Source: Xenorhabdus eapokensis | GTDB lineage: Bacteria; Pseudomonadota; Gammaproteobacteria; Enterobacterales; Enterobacteriaceae | Length of the DNA stretch: 24,722 nucleotides | Reading direction: 5' to 3' | Assembly: GCF_001908105.1 (NCBI RefSeq) | Contig: NZ_MKGQ01000031.1 | Location: 1-24,722 of the forward strand | Part shown: positions 1-8,736 of the stretch, one piece after another | Numbering within the stretch: the stretch's first letter is position 1 | How the letters are laid out: each line of letters begins with the position of its first letter | The notes under the pieces: generated by a model | Told to the model about the DNA's origin: nothing | Database searches by the model: none | The model's input: the letters and a program-made list of their open reading frames with translations, nothing else | Translations under genes and position numbers: made by a program

Positions 1-57
1 TGTTAAAGAGCGTTGGCAACCGGACATCTCTTCCGGGTTGCGAGGCTGCGTATCTTA
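1..57 (-). other. rRNA operon leader with boxB-like hairpin and boxA antiterminator
   Basis: This is the start of an rRNA operon transcribed leftward; the 16S gene itself lies outside the window. On the minus strand positions 11-1 read GCTCTTTAACA, the enterobacterial rrn boxA core, which binds NusB and S10 (NusE) to make RNA polymerase resist Rho. Just upstream, arms at 17-24 and 32-40 form a GC-rich hairpin at the place where E. coli rrn leaders have boxB. The order promoter, hairpin, boxA matches E. coli rrn leaders, and the neighbouring yrdA is also next to rrnD in E. coli. Confidence 0.9.
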
Positions 58-79
58 CGCTTTTTGCCTCCGGAGTCAA
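52..79 (-). promoter_or_regulatory. rRNA operon promoter P2
   Basis: On the minus strand a -35 box TTGACT (79-74) is followed after 16 bases by TAAGAT (57-52). It lies about 95 bases downstream of P1, as in E. coli rrn operons, where P2 gives the lower, more constant part of rRNA transcription. Confidence 0.85.
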
Positions 80-140
80 GCGATTATTTTCGCCTTTCTC
101 CGCTGCCGTCGCGGCGTGTCTCAGCACATCGTCGGTCAGT

Positions 141-200
141 GGTGGCGCATTATAGGGAGTTTTACGATTCTGACAATAGTTTTTTGTAATTTTATTTTCA
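141..200 (-). promoter_or_regulatory. rRNA operon promoter P1 with UP element
   Basis: On the minus strand a -35 box TTGTCA (176-171) and a perfect -10 TATAAT (154-149) are 16 bases apart, the short spacing typical of rrn P1. The -10 is followed by a GC-rich discriminator (GCGCC), the feature that makes rrn P1 sensitive to ppGpp and initiating NTP levels. An A/T-rich stretch at about 177-198, just upstream of -35, fits an UP element bound by the alpha-subunit C-terminal domain. Further upstream a palindrome GCTCTTTTGAGC (215-226) sits near -80, where E. coli P1 promoters have a Fis site; whether Fis binds it is inference. Confidence 0.9.
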
Positions 201-281
201 AGTGAGCGCATTTTGCTCTTTTGAGCATGAAAACCAATCAAACAGACTAAGGTTAATGCAATCAATTCCACTACATGGCGT

Positions 282-310
282 TTTTTTCTTCAATAACATT
301 CCTATATAAT
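282..310 (+). promoter_or_regulatory. possible yrdA promoter
   Basis: A TATAAT sequence lies at 305-310, about 40 bases before the yrdA start codon. The -35 position (around 282-287) is only a T-run, so the match rests on the -10 box. The rest of 181-351 contains A/T-rich sequence shared with the divergent rRNA promoter and no gene. Confidence 0.35.
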
Positions 311-351
311 TGTTTATATGATTGCGATCTGCTCTTACTGTTGAGGTTTTT

Positions 352-906
352 ATGCCAACTGTTTTACGCCAATATCTAAATTTCTATCCTCAAATCGGTC
401 AAAAAGTTCTTTTAGACTCTTCTTCTGTTGTAATTGGGGATGTCAGATTGGCAGACGATGTCAGCATCTGGCCCCTTGTAGTTATCAGGGGAGATGTAAA
501 TTATGTTTCAATTGGTTCACGTACAAATATTCAAGATGGTTCTGTTTTACATGTAACGCATAAATCACCTGATACTCCGAATGGCTTTCCACTGATAATT
601 GGCGAAGATGTCACCGTAGGTCATAAGTCAATGCTACATGGGTGTAAAATTGGAAATCGAGTCTTAATTGGCATGGGTTCCATTTTACTCGATGGAGTAA
701 CTATTGAAGACGATGTTGTGATTGGAGCAGGTAGCCTAATTCCTCCAGGTAAGAAATTAGAAAGCGGTTACTTGTACGTCGGTAGCCCTGCCAAACAAGT
801 AAGAAAACTCAAACCTGAAGAATTAGAAGGGCTAATTTATTCCTCTAATAATTACGTTAGCTGGAAAAATAACTATTTATCCACACAATCTGAAAGCAAA
901 GAGTAA
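352..906 (+). CDS. yrdA: gamma-carbonic anhydrase-like hexapeptide-repeat protein YrdA
   Basis: A 184-residue protein of the gamma-carbonic anhydrase / left-handed beta-helix family, presumably cytoplasmic; the physiological substrate of YrdA is not established. Hexapeptide turns of the IGD-V, IGS-T and IGE-V type run from about residue 25 to 150. The family core is visible: R46-G-D48, TNIQD at 58-62, and metal-ligand histidines at about H67/H70, H91 and H96 (VGHKSMLHG). The ATG at 352 is chosen over an in-frame TTG at 322 because it has a GAGG ribosome site 5 bases upstream and matches the E. coli length of 184. It is divergent from the rRNA operon, as yrdA is from rrnD in E. coli. Its last 34 bases overlap the end of yrdB on the other strand. 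Confidence 0.93.
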   Translation: MPTVLRQYLNFYPQIGQKVLLDSSSVVIGDVRLADDVSIWPLVVIRGDVNYVSIGSRTNIQDGSVLHVTHKSPDTPNGFPLIIGEDVTVGHKSMLHGCKIGNRVLIGMGSILLDGVTIEDDVVIGAGSLIPPGKKLESGYLYVGSPAKQVRKLKPEELEGLIYSSNNYVSWKNNYLSTQSESKE

Positions 907-1142
907 CGTCCAAATTGATCATCATGCCCACTCAAAATGACCATTTCAAACTCTTCCTCCAAATCCCAGCGATGTTGACGAAACAAATCGAGTGGGTGAT
1001 GATCCTTACCATAACGTTTTATTATTTCATCAGAACTAATCATACATTCCACCAGCAAACCATCCACCATTGCTGGAAATATCACCTTATTTTCTACCTC
1101 ATCCCACTCTTCACGATCAGGAAATTGAATTGATTGGTTCAT
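873..1142 (-). CDS. yrdB: DUF1488 family protein YrdB
   Basis: An 89-residue protein of unknown function, last gene of the yrdD-tsaC-aroE-yrdB run. The N-terminal block [15 protein letters not shown] and the later [11 protein letters not shown] are the recognisable family signatures shared with E. coli YrdB (85 residues). The start at 1142 is chosen over an upstream in-frame codon because it overlaps the aroE stop as ATGA, which suggests translational coupling, and because homology begins there. The C-terminal tail after residue 75 differs from E. coli and ends convergently inside the 3' end of yrdA. No membrane segment or metal motif is visible. Confidence 0.88.
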   Translation of the reverse strand: MNQSIQFPDREEWDEVENKVIFPAMVDGLLVECMISSDEIIKRYGKDHHPLDLFRQHRWDLEEEFEMVILSGHDDQFGRYSLLSDCVDK

Positions 1143-1963
1143 GCATGTAACTCCCGTCTTAAGGCCACTAAAACAGGTTCTATTTCTGGAAACACTCCAT
1201 GCCATAATTCAAAAGAATACGCAGCCTGTCCTACCAACATTCCTAAACCATCAGCCAAACGTGAAATACCATTTTGATGAGCAAACGTAAGGAAAGGCGT
1301 TAATCCATGCTGGTAATACATGTCGTAACACACACTATTATTTTGAAAAATAAACGGTGAGATAGCCGGAATTTGTCCATCAAGGCCAGAAGCTGTTGCA
1401 TTAATGATAATATCAAAACCTGGAGTAATAAGGCCAAGAGTACTCATTTCAATGGCCTGGATATCACCTAATAGAGAAAACGTATTTGCTATTATTTGAG
1501 CACGTTCAAATGTTCGGTTAGTAATAGTGACTGAACAGCCCAATGATAACAAGGGAGACAATACACCTTTCGCCGCTCCACCAGCTCCTATGATCAGAAT
1601 CTTCTGTCCTTGAGAGAGGAATTTTAGTCGCTGCAAGTCTACCAATAGTCCCATTCCATCAGTATTATCACCGAGCAGTCGGTTTCCCTCTATGCGTTTT
1701 AATGTATTCACTGCTCCACAGATACTCGCCCGCTCAGTCAATTCATCTGAGCATTTATAGGCTCTCTCTTTGAAAGGAACAGTGATATTCGCTCCTAATC
1801 CCCCCTGTCCGAAAAAATGAGCTAAGACTTGTTCAAAGTTTTCTACTGGAGCAAGTACTCTCCCATACTGATGTTCTATACCTGTTTGTTCAGCAAACAA
1901 TCGATGAATATAGGGAGATTTACTATGTGCGATTGGATTACCAAAAACAGCAAATTTATCCAT
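1139..1963 (-). CDS. aroE: shikimate dehydrogenase
   Basis: NADPH-dependent reduction of 3-dehydroshikimate to shikimate, the fourth step towards chorismate and the aromatic amino acids; cytoplasmic. The 274-residue protein (E. coli 272) has the substrate-binding SKSP (S14, S16), NITVPFK with catalytic K65, N86 and the catalytic D102 in DNTDG. The nucleotide-binding domain has GAGGAAKG at 126-133 and the NADP-selective NRTFER at 149-154. The C-terminal [10 protein letters not shown] (Q246) completes the active site. It starts 6 bases after tsaC and overlaps yrdB by 4 bases, so the genes are probably co-translated. All catalytic residues are present. Confidence 0.97.
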   Translation of the reverse strand: MDKFAVFGNPIAHSKSPYIHRLFAEQTGIEHQYGRVLAPVENFEQVLAHFFGQGGLGANITVPFKERAYKCSDELTERASICGAVNTLKRIEGNRLLGDNTDGMGLLVDLQRLKFLSQGQKILIIGAGGAAKGVLSPLLSLGCSVTITNRTFERAQIIANTFSLLGDIQAIEMSTLGLITPGFDIIINATASGLDGQIPAISPFIFQNNSVCYDMYYQHGLTPFLTFAHQNGISRLADGLGMLVGQAAYSFELWHGVFPEIEPVLVALRRELHA

Positions 1964-1969
1964 GATTAT

Positions 1970-2539
1970 TCATCCTTGTCGATATAATTTGCCAGTTAAC
2001 GCATCCCTGATTTCTGATGGATTCTTACGCCCGCCAACTTCTCCTGCTAATATTGGGACACGGTTGCCAAATTGCTGTCGCACTTCTTCTACGCTACGAC
2101 ACGGACCTAATCCGCTTAGATTCGCACTGGTCGAAACAAGAGGTTTTTCATATATAGCGCATAGCTGCTGAACCAAAGGATGATCCGTAACTCGAACAGC
2201 CAATGTTGAAAATTTGCCAGTCAACCATTTTGGTGTGGTTATTTTCGCAGGGATTACCCACGTAACAGGGCCAGGCCAAGATGAGAATATGGTTTTTTTC
2301 TGTGTATCATTCATCTGTTCATCATCAATATAAGGACATAATCTTTCATACTTATCAGCAATAAGAATTAGCCCTTTCTCCCAAGACCTATTTTTCAAGG
2401 CTAATAGCTCTTGCACTGCATTTTCACTATCAGGATCACACCCTAATCCAAAAACGGCTTCAGTTGGATAGGCAATAACTTTTTCTTCTTTTAAGGCCGT
2501 GATAACTTCATCAAATACTGGTGAGATTACGTGACTCAT
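1970..2539 (-). CDS. tsaC: threonylcarbamoyl-AMP synthase
   Basis: TsaC (YrdC) makes threonylcarbamoyl-AMP from threonine, bicarbonate and ATP, the first step of t6A37 modification of ANN-decoding tRNAs; TsaBDE complete it. The 189-residue single-domain protein carries [12 protein letters not shown] (24-35), the K49/R51 pair, SWPGPVT (87-93) and STSANLSG (136-143), which form the nucleotide and threonylcarbamoyl pocket. It lacks the extra C-terminal domain of Sua5-type enzymes. The ATG at 2539 is preferred over an in-frame TTG 12 bases upstream that would overlap yrdD; it follows the yrdD stop by one base, suggesting coupled translation. The upstream ribosome site (GAGA) is weak. Confidence 0.96.
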   Translation of the reverse strand: MSHVISPVFDEVITALKEEKVIAYPTEAVFGLGCDPDSENAVQELLALKNRSWEKGLILIADKYERLCPYIDDEQMNDTQKKTIFSSWPGPVTWVIPAKITTPKWLTGKFSTLAVRVTDHPLVQQLCAIYEKPLVSTSANLSGLGPCRSVEEVRQQFGNRVPILAGEVGGRKNPSEIRDALTGKLYRQG

Positions 2540-2540
2540 T

Positions 2541-3092
2541 TCATTTCTCAATTTCGTTAACTTGCTGCTTGTTACACAATTTACTGGCGCAAAATAATCT
2601 TACGCCTTGGGAAGTGCGCTTTTCTATTAATAATAAATAGTGACAAAACATGCAATTACCTGAGATAGGCTTATGGTTAAGTGCAAACTGACACTCCGGA
2701 TAGCGACTACAGGAATAAAATGTCTTACCAAAACGAGATTTACGCTGGAGTAATTTTCCTTGCTGGCATTGGGGACAATTAATTGACGTATCATCGGGTT
2801 TATTAATTAATTCTGTATATTCACATTCAGGATAATGACCACAGCCAATGAACATACCATAACGCCCTTGACGTAAAACTAAAGTGAACCCACATTTCGG
2901 ACAGATCTGCCCATCCAGTTCTTTAACAATATGTCCATCTACTTGTGCTTTCAAAGGACGCAAATAATGGCAAAATGGATAACTAGAACACGCATAAAAT
3001 GGGCCATGAGCGCCATTGCGGATCACTAACTCAGCATCACACTCAGGGCAACGCTCTATTTCTTTTATAGTAAAAGGTACTTTCTTAGACAT
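2541..3092 (-). CDS. yrdD: topoisomerase-type zinc-ribbon protein YrdD
   Basis: A 183-residue protein built of four consecutive four-cysteine modules like the C-terminal zinc ribbons of DNA topoisomerase I: C15/C18/C35/C41, C64/C67/C84/C90, C106/C109/C128/C134 and C147/C150/C168/C173. No topoisomerase catalytic domain is present, so a nucleic-acid-binding role is likely but the exact function is unknown. Length matches E. coli YrdD (180). It lies 60 bases downstream of dprA, at a place where E. coli has smg between the two, and directly abuts tsaC. Confidence 0.93.
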   Translation of the reverse strand: MSKKVPFTIKEIERCPECDAELVIRNGAHGPFYACSSYPFCHYLRPLKAQVDGHIVKELDGQICPKCGFTLVLRQGRYGMFIGCGHYPECEYTELINKPDDTSINCPQCQQGKLLQRKSRFGKTFYSCSRYPECQFALNHKPISGNCMFCHYLLLIEKRTSQGVRLFCASKLCNKQQVNEIEK

Positions 3093-3152
3093 ATCTTACT
3101 CGCTGAATATTGGCAGCCACCATAACATGGTCAAAAGCACAAATTAAATCGC

Positions 3153-4241
3153 TTAATTAGTTCGGACATACCCACCAGCAACAACAGCAACTTTTCCCAT
3201 GAGTTCCAATTCCAATAATTTGGTCATGACTTCTGTGACAGGCAGGGAAGAGCGCTGGGCAATCACATCAATAGGTGTAACTTCATTACTTACGTTAACC
3301 AGCACATCCACAAATGGCAACTCTGTTTGTCCAAATTGTTTATTTTCTTCCTTCTGACCTTTTCCTTCGATGTTAACCCATTGAAAAGACGAACCAATAT
3401 GCTCCATGATATCCATTACATTTGTTGCCAAATAAGCCCCTTGTTTAATTAACCAATGATTGCCTTCATTTGCGGAAGTTCCCAATGGGCCAGGTAATAC
3501 AAAAATGTCTCGTCCTTGTTCAAGAGCACAACGAGCTGTAATCAATGAGCCACTATTTTTGTGAGCTTCCACAATCAGGAGGGCCAAACTTAGCCCACTA
3601 ATAATTCGATTTCTCCTTGGGAAATGTTTAGCTTTAGGTGGCGCATCAGGAAAAAATTCGGAAACTAATGCACCATTTTCTTTAATATTCTCAGCCAAAA
3701 ATTTATGTCTGCTGGGGTAGATATTTTTAAGACCACTACCAAGCACTGCTACCGTTTTCCCTCCTGCATCTAATGCTGCCTGATGGCAGATACCGTCAAT
3801 ACCAATCGCCAACCCACTAGTTATTACCAGATTATTTTTAGCCAAGTCACTAGCAAATACCTTTCCCCATTTTTCGCCATAAAAAGTCGCCGCCCTACTA
3901 CCAACCATTGAAATTTGCTTTTGAGATAAGACCGATACATTACCTACAACAAAAAGAATAAGAGGTGGAGAGTGTATTTGCTTTAATAAAGGCGGATATG
4001 CGGGATGGGAGAAAGTCAACAAATGATGATCTGGTTGTTCTAACCAATTGAGCGCCGAAATCAACACGGAAGTGTTAGCTTTCATAAATTGCAAGCATTG
4101 CGCAGATGATAGGCCACATGCTTTAAGGGAGGATATACTGCAATTTTTCATTTGTAACAGGCGATCCATAATAAGCATGGCCTTCGCTGCTGAAAGATGA
4201 GAGACCATTTTTATTCTTAACCACATTTCCATCGCTTCCAT
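3153..4241 (-). CDS. dprA: DNA-processing protein DprA/Smf
   Basis: DprA binds incoming single-stranded DNA and loads RecA during natural transformation; in enterobacteria (Smf) the role in the cell is less clear. The 362-residue protein has an N-terminal helical region (about 1-75), a Rossmann-like DNA-binding domain with GSRA (114-117), SGLAIGID (142-149), PRRNRIISG (208-216) and GSLITA (231-236), and a C-terminal winged-helix-like segment (about 310-358) ending GGYVR. The ATG at 4241 is preferred over one at 4280 because it has an AGGA site 7 bases upstream and starts the homology (E-M-W-L-R); the upstream ATG has no ribosome site. It is divergent from def. The C-terminus is shorter than in E. 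coli Smf. Confidence 0.94.
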   Translation of the reverse strand: MEAMEMWLRIKMVSHLSAAKAMLIMDRLLQMKNCSISSLKACGLSSAQCLQFMKANTSVLISALNWLEQPDHHLLTFSHPAYPPLLKQIHSPPLILFVVGNVSVLSQKQISMVGSRAATFYGEKWGKVFASDLAKNNLVITSGLAIGIDGICHQAALDAGGKTVAVLGSGLKNIYPSRHKFLAENIKENGALVSEFFPDAPPKAKHFPRRNRIISGLSLALLIVEAHKNSGSLITARCALEQGRDIFVLPGPLGTSANEGNHWLIKQGAYLATNVMDIMEHIGSSFQWVNIEGKGQKEENKQFGQTELPFVDVLVNVSNEVTPIDVIAQRSSLPVTEVMTKLLELELMGKVAVVAGGYVRTN

Positions 4242-4299
4242 ATTGTCATCCTGACCTGAGGTTGAGAGCAATCCTCTCATGATTAATTTGTGTTCAATA

Positions 4300-4329
4300 C
4301 TGTCAATCTAAATAGGAAATGTCTAGAAT
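4300..4329 (+). promoter_or_regulatory. candidate def-fmt promoter
   Basis: CTGTCA (4300-4305) and TAGAAT (4324-4329) are separated by 18 bases in the divergent gap between dprA and def, placing a start near 4336 and leaving a leader of about 40 bases before the def ATG. Four of six and five of six consensus matches; not otherwise supported. Confidence 0.35.
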
Positions 4330-4375
4330 AGACACCAATTATCACTCACTTTTTGGATGCAGTTCTAAACATATT

Positions 4376-4888
4376 ATGTCAGTTTTACACGTATTACATT
4401 ATCCAGACGAGCGACTTCGCACAGTTGCCAAGCCAGTAGAAAAAGTTGATGCAGAAATCCAACGTATCGTTGATGATATGTTTGAAACGATGTATGCAGA
4501 GGAAGGTATTGGTTTAGCTGCAACACAAGTCGATATACATCAGAGAATTATTGTCATTGACGTCTCTGAGAATCGTGACCAACGTCTTGTTCTGATTAAC
4601 CCAGAATTAATTGATGAAACTGGTGAAACAGGGATAGAAGAAGGTTGTTTATCTGTTCCTGAACAGCGTGGGTTTGTGCCTCGTTCTGAGCAAGTAAAAA
4701 TTAAGGCCTTAGACTATAACGGCCAACCATTTGAATTAAAAGCCGATGGATTACTGGCAATCTGTATTCAACATGAAATGGACCATTTAGTTGGTAAACT
4801 CTTTGTTGATTATTTATCACCATTGAAACGCCAACGCATCCGTCAGAAAGTTGAAAAAATTGACCGACTGAGAGCCAAAAACAAATAA
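4376..4888 (+). CDS. def: peptide deformylase
   Basis: Removes the formyl group from the N-terminal formyl-methionine of nascent proteins at the ribosome exit, the necessary step before methionine aminopeptidase. The 170-residue protein (E. coli 169) has all three motifs: GIGLAATQ (44-51), EGCLS (89-93) with metal ligand C91, and QHEMDH (132-137) with ligands H133 and H137 and catalytic E134. The ATG at 4376 is chosen because the family begins [15 protein letters not shown]; an upstream in-frame ATG (4319) would add a non-homologous extension. No clear ribosome site precedes the chosen start. fmt, the formylating partner, follows after 24 bases. Confidence 0.97.
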   Translation: MSVLHVLHYPDERLRTVAKPVEKVDAEIQRIVDDMFETMYAEEGIGLAATQVDIHQRIIVIDVSENRDQRLVLINPELIDETGETGIEEGCLSVPEQRGFVPRSEQVKIKALDYNGQPFELKADGLLAICIQHEMDHLVGKLFVDYLSPLKRQRIRQKVEKIDRLRAKNK

Positions 4889-4912
4889 TTTTTATTATCG
4901 CAGGAAATAACA

Positions 4913-5860
4913 GTGTCTGATTCTTTACGTATTATTTTTGCCGGAACGCCTGATTTCGCGGCTCGCCATTTGGCTGCTTTATTAAACTCTCAATACCAGG
5001 TTGTCGGAGTGCTCACTCGACCAGACAAGCCGGCAGGAAGAGGTAAAAAACTGACACCAAGTCCTGTCAAGGTATTGGCTGAAGAACATGATATTCCTGT
5101 TTTCCAGCCAAAAACCTTACGTACAGAGGAAAGCCAGCAATGGGTCATGGAGCAGCAAGCTGATATTATGATCGTTGTTGCCTATGGCTTAATTCTTCCT
5201 CAAGCTGTTTTAGATATACCACGCCTAGGATGCCTGAATGTCCACGGTTCTTTGCTACCTCGCTGGCGGGGTGCAGCCCCCATTCAACGCTCCATTTGGG
5301 CTGGCGACCAAGAAACTGGCGTAACTATCATGCAAATGGATGCAGGGCTTGATACTGGTGATATGCTGCTGAAAGCCATTTACCCAATTTTAAGTGAAGA
5401 TACCAGTGCTAGCTTATACGAGAAACTTGCCAATATTGGGCCACAAGCCTTACTCAACACCTTAGATCTAATCACATCAGGAACATGTCAGCCTGAAATT
5501 CAGGATGACACACTTGCGACCTACGCCGGAAAACTGAGCAAAGAGGAAGCAAAAATAGATTGGAATTTACCTGCAATTCAAATTGAACGTTGTATTCGTG
5601 CTTTCAATCCTTGGCCTATGAGTTTCTTCTTCATTGATGATCAACCAATTAAGATCTGGCAAGCAGAAGTCATTGCAAGGCAAGCCGCCCAAGCTCCTGG
5701 AACAATTATCAGTGCGGATAAAAAAGGTATTCAAATTGCAACGGCGGATGAGATATTAAATATTACTCAATTGCAACCACCGGGTAAGAAAGCAATGTCG
5801 GCCGCCGACCTCTTAAACTCAAAACGTGAGTGGTTTACACCTGGTAGCAAAATCAACTGA
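4913..5860 (+). CDS. fmt: methionyl-tRNA formyltransferase
   Basis: Transfers a formyl group from 10-formyltetrahydrofolate to initiator Met-tRNA, the step reversed later by the def product encoded just upstream. The 315-residue protein equals the E. coli length. N-terminal catalytic domain: a tRNA-contacting loop [11 protein letters not shown] (36-46), [13 protein letters not shown] with catalytic N109 and H111, and D147 in MDAGLDTGD. The C-terminal OB-like domain (about 210-315) ends with the conserved [13 protein letters not shown] block. Translation starts at a GTG (4913) with a good AGGA site upstream. Confidence 0.97.
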   Translation: MSDSLRIIFAGTPDFAARHLAALLNSQYQVVGVLTRPDKPAGRGKKLTPSPVKVLAEEHDIPVFQPKTLRTEESQQWVMEQQADIMIVVAYGLILPQAVLDIPRLGCLNVHGSLLPRWRGAAPIQRSIWAGDQETGVTIMQMDAGLDTGDMLLKAIYPILSEDTSASLYEKLANIGPQALLNTLDLITSGTCQPEIQDDTLATYAGKLSKEEAKIDWNLPAIQIERCIRAFNPWPMSFFFIDDQPIKIWQAEVIARQAAQAPGTIISADKKGIQIATADEILNITQLQPPGKKAMSAADLLNSKREWFTPGSKIN

Positions 5861-5875
5861 TACTAACCTAACTTT

Positions 5876-5904
5876 GCCTGAATGTTTTAGCATCCAGGCT
5901 TTCC
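5876..5904 (+). terminator. hairpin after fmt
   Basis: Arms GCCTGAATG (5876-5884) and CATCCAGGC (5891-5899) with a six-base loop and one mismatch, followed by TTTCC. It is the first of two consecutive hairpins between fmt and rsmB. The T-run is short, so termination strength is uncertain. Confidence 0.4.
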
Positions 5905-5914
5905 TATTTACAAT

Positions 5915-5936
5915 GCTGACGAAAGTCAGCTTTTTG
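5915..5936 (+). terminator. terminator-like hairpin abutting the rsmB start
   Basis: A perfect six-pair stem with a GAAA tetraloop, GCTGAC-GAAA-GTCAGC (5915-5930), is followed by five Ts. It has intrinsic-terminator form but ends only nine bases before the rsmB ATG, where a ribosome site would be expected. It could end some fmt transcripts, attenuate rsmB, or act as a 5' UTR structure. Confidence 0.55.
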
Positions 5937-5944
5937 ACCATACC

Positions 5945-7225
5945 ATGAAAAATACATATAACCTGAGAAGCATCGCTGCAAAAGCAATCACTCAAGTGCT
6001 TGAGCAAGGGCAATCCCTCAGCACCGTTATACCTGAACTCCAACAGAAAGTTTCTGATAAAGACAAAGCGTTGCTGCAAGAGATCTGTTTTGGTGTGATG
6101 CGAGTATTACCTCAGCTTGAGTGGTTTATCAGTCAACTCATGGCAAAGCCATTGAAAGGAAAACAACGTATTTTCCACTATCTAATCATGGTTGGTATAT
6201 ATCAGCTTATATATACACGTATACCTGCGCACGCTGCACTTGCCGAAACCGTAAATGGTGCAACTAATTTAAAACGACCACAGCTGAAAGGAGTGATTAA
6301 TGGTGTTCTTCGCCAGTTTCAGCGCCAACAACAAGAATTAATCGAACAGACAAATAATCAACACCTACATCCCAAATGGCTGCTAGAACACATTCAAAAT
6401 GCATACCCACAAAATTGGCAAACTATAGTGGATGCCAACAACCAAAAACCACCTATGTGGTTGCGAGTTAACCAACTCCATCATACGGCGAAAGAATATC
6501 TTGCACTACTAGGAAAAGCTAATATAGCGGCAGAATTAGATATCAACCATCCTAGTGCTATTCGTCTTCTGATTCCCTACCCTGTCAGTGTACTACCCGG
6601 ATTTAGCCAAGGTTGGGTAACGATTCAGGATCGCTCCGCGCAGGGATGTGCTGAACTCTTAAACCCATGTGATGGTGAATCTATACTGGATCTTTGTGCT
6701 GCACCTGGTGGAAAAACCACCCATATCCTCGAAATAGCGCCAAAATCTAAGGTTCTCGCTATCGATATTGATGAACAACGAATTAAGCGAGTAAAAGAGA
6801 ATTTACAACGACTTAATTTACACGCTGTTGTCAAAACAGGTGATGGACGCTTTCCATACGAGTGGGCTGCTGATGAACAATTTGATCGTATCCTTCTTGA
6901 TGCACCATGCTCTGCTACAGGGGTTATTCGCCGTCACCCTGACATCAAATGGCTACGCCGGAATGAAGATATAGAGCAATTAGTTACATTGCAATCTGAA
7001 ATCCTTGATGCTATTTGGCCATATTTAAAGCGAAATGGCACACTGGTTTATGCAACTTGCTCAATTTTACCTCAGGAAAATAGTGAGCAAATAAACGCAT
7101 TTTTAGCTCGTCACCCTGATGCAGTATTATCAGAGACTGACAATTCGGATGCTCCTGGTACACAAATTATTCCGGAAGCTGCAGGCGGTGACGGTTTCTT
7201 TTATGCTCGATTGACTAAGCAATAA
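5945..7225 (+). CDS. rsmB: 16S rRNA (cytosine-967-C5) methyltransferase
   Basis: SAM-dependent methylation of C967 in 16S rRNA (RsmB, formerly Sun/Fmu). The 426-residue protein (E. coli 429) has an N-terminal NusB-like RNA-binding domain (about 5-130), a linker, and a Rossmann methyltransferase domain. [13 protein letters not shown] (248-260) binds SAM, VLAIDID (270-276) is the acidic loop, DAPCSATG has C322, and YATCSILP has the catalytic C372. The start is fixed by homology (K-x-x-x-NLRSIAA), yet there is no Shine-Dalgarno sequence: the bases upstream are a hairpin and T-run. It follows fmt by 84 bases and is followed by a terminator-like hairpin. Confidence 0.96.
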   Translation: MKNTYNLRSIAAKAITQVLEQGQSLSTVIPELQQKVSDKDKALLQEICFGVMRVLPQLEWFISQLMAKPLKGKQRIFHYLIMVGIYQLIYTRIPAHAALAETVNGATNLKRPQLKGVINGVLRQFQRQQQELIEQTNNQHLHPKWLLEHIQNAYPQNWQTIVDANNQKPPMWLRVNQLHHTAKEYLALLGKANIAAELDINHPSAIRLLIPYPVSVLPGFSQGWVTIQDRSAQGCAELLNPCDGESILDLCAAPGGKTTHILEIAPKSKVLAIDIDEQRIKRVKENLQRLNLHAVVKTGDGRFPYEWAADEQFDRILLDAPCSATGVIRRHPDIKWLRRNEDIEQLVTLQSEILDAIWPYLKRNGTLVYATCSILPQENSEQINAFLARHPDAVLSETDNSDAPGTQIIPEAAGGDGFFYARLTKQ

Positions 7226-7232
7226 TGACGCT

Positions 7233-7264
7233 CTCTCGTTCAGATGGAACGAGAGAATTTTATA
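7233..7264 (+). terminator. terminator-like hairpin after rsmB
   Basis: A nine-pair perfect stem, CTCTCGTTC (7233-7241) and GAACGAGAG (7247-7255), with a five-base loop, followed by AATTTTAT. It begins 7 bases after the rsmB stop and separates it from trkA, so trkA may have its own promoter in 7265-7318, although I could not define one with confidence. Confidence 0.65.
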
Positions 7265-7318
7265 GTTTTGCTAAAATATCAAGAATAGAAAATGGCTTCC
7301 AATTGAGAAGAGAATGCT

Positions 7319-8695
7319 ATGAAGATAATCATTCTGGGTGCAGGCCAGGTCGGTGGAACATTAGCCGAGAACTTGGTTGATGAAAATAATGATATTACTG
7401 TTGTTGACACCGATACAGATCGCCTACGCCAGTTACAGGATAAATTCGATCTCCGAGTTGTCAATGGCCACGGTTCCCATCCCAAGGTATTGAAGGAAGC
7501 TGGCGCTGAAGATGCTGATATGTTAATAGCTGTCACAAATTCAGATGAAACCAATATGGTTGCATGTCAAATTGCTTATTCCCTATTTAATACACCTAAT
7601 AAAGTCGCCAGGATACGTTCGTCAGAATATATTCGAGAATCAGAAAAATTATTTCAACCTGATGATATTCCTATTGATTATCTAATATCTCCTGAACAAC
7701 TGGTTATTGATTACATCTACAAATTGATTCAATATCCAGGCGCATTACAAGTTGTTAATTTTGCTGAAGGGCGTGTCAGCATTGTCGCAGTTAAAGCCTA
7801 TTATGGCGGGTCACTGGTAGGTAATGCCTTATCCTCACTCCGAGAGCATATGCCACATATAGATAGCAAAGTTGCTGCAATATTTCGTCAAGATCGTCCC
7901 ATTAGGCCACAAGGTTCAACAATTATTGAAGCTGGAGATGAAGTTTTCTTCGTTGCAGCATCACAACATATCAGAGCCGTAATGAGCGAATTACAACGCC
8001 TTGAAAAACCTTATAAACGCATCATGATTGTTGGTGGTGGTAATGTTGGTGCAGGCTTAGCCTTACGACTTGAAAAAGATTACAGCGTTAAGCTAATTGA
8101 GCATAACCAAAAAAGAGCCATTGAATTAGCTGAACTATTGCACGATACCATCGTATTTTATGGTGATGCATCAGACCAAGAACTGCTAACTGAAGAACAC
8201 ATTGAACAAGTTGATGTTTTTATAGCACTAACGAATGATGATGAAGCCAACATTATGTCAGCCATGCTTGCAAAACGAATGGGAGCCAAAAAAGCAATGG
8301 TTCTTATCCAACGCAGTGCATATGTCGATTTAGTACAAGGTGGGGTCATTGATATCGCTATTTCACCTCAACAAGCAACGGTATCAGCTCTACTTGGTCA
8401 TGTTCGTAAAGCAGATATTGTCAGTGTGTTCTCATTAAGAAGAGGCGTTGCTGAAGCTATTGAGGCGATAGCTCATGGTGATGAACATACTTCAAAAGTT
8501 GTTGGACGTAAGATAGGTGATATCAAATTACCACCAGGAACAACAATCGGTGCTATTGTCCGCAATGAAGAAGTCATCATTGCTAATGATTACAGTATTA
8601 TTCAACAAGGCGATCATGTAATCATGTTTATTACTGACAAAAAATTTGTTCCTGAAGTAGAAAAGCTTTTCCAGCCAAGTCCTTTCTTCCTGTAA
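7319..8695 (+). CDS. trkA: Trk potassium uptake regulatory subunit TrkA
   Basis: Peripheral NAD(H)-binding protein that binds the cytoplasmic face of the TrkH/TrkG potassium channel and gates it. The 458 residues equal E. coli and hold two tandem RCK units. The first has a Rossmann fold GAGQVGG (7-13) with acidic D30, then a TrkA-C domain (about 145-220). The second has GGGNVGAG (239-246), then a second TrkA-C domain (about 370-455). A purine-rich GAGAAGAGAA upstream serves as ribosome site. In E. coli mscL follows trkA; here the next gene is the convergent arfA, only 41 bases away. Confidence 0.97.
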   Translation: MKIIILGAGQVGGTLAENLVDENNDITVVDTDTDRLRQLQDKFDLRVVNGHGSHPKVLKEAGAEDADMLIAVTNSDETNMVACQIAYSLFNTPNKVARIRSSEYIRESEKLFQPDDIPIDYLISPEQLVIDYIYKLIQYPGALQVVNFAEGRVSIVAVKAYYGGSLVGNALSSLREHMPHIDSKVAAIFRQDRPIRPQGSTIIEAGDEVFFVAASQHIRAVMSELQRLEKPYKRIMIVGGGNVGAGLALRLEKDYSVKLIEHNQKRAIELAELLHDTIVFYGDASDQELLTEEHIEQVDVFIALTNDDEANIMSAMLAKRMGAKKAMVLIQRSAYVDLVQGGVIDIAISPQQATVSALLGHVRKADIVSVFSLRRGVAEAIEAIAHGDEHTSKVVGRKIGDIKLPPGTTIGAIVRNEEVIIANDYSIIQQGDHVIMFITDKKFVPEVEKLFQPSPFFL

Positions 8696-8736
8696 AGACA
8701 TCAGTTCGGACAGATTAATAGCATCTACTTAAAAAG

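Noticed and set aside
915..1133. 72-codon plus-strand frame downstream of yrdA
   Set aside because: It lies wholly opposite yrdB, whose N-terminus and context are convincing, and its translation resembles no family.
4242..4280. N-terminal extension of DprA (13 residues) from an upstream ATG
   Set aside because: No ribosome site before it, no homology, and a well-placed AGGA precedes the internal ATG at 4241.
4319..4375. N-terminal extension of peptide deformylase from an upstream ATG
   Set aside because: The family begins at MSVL; the extension overlaps the candidate promoter -10 box.
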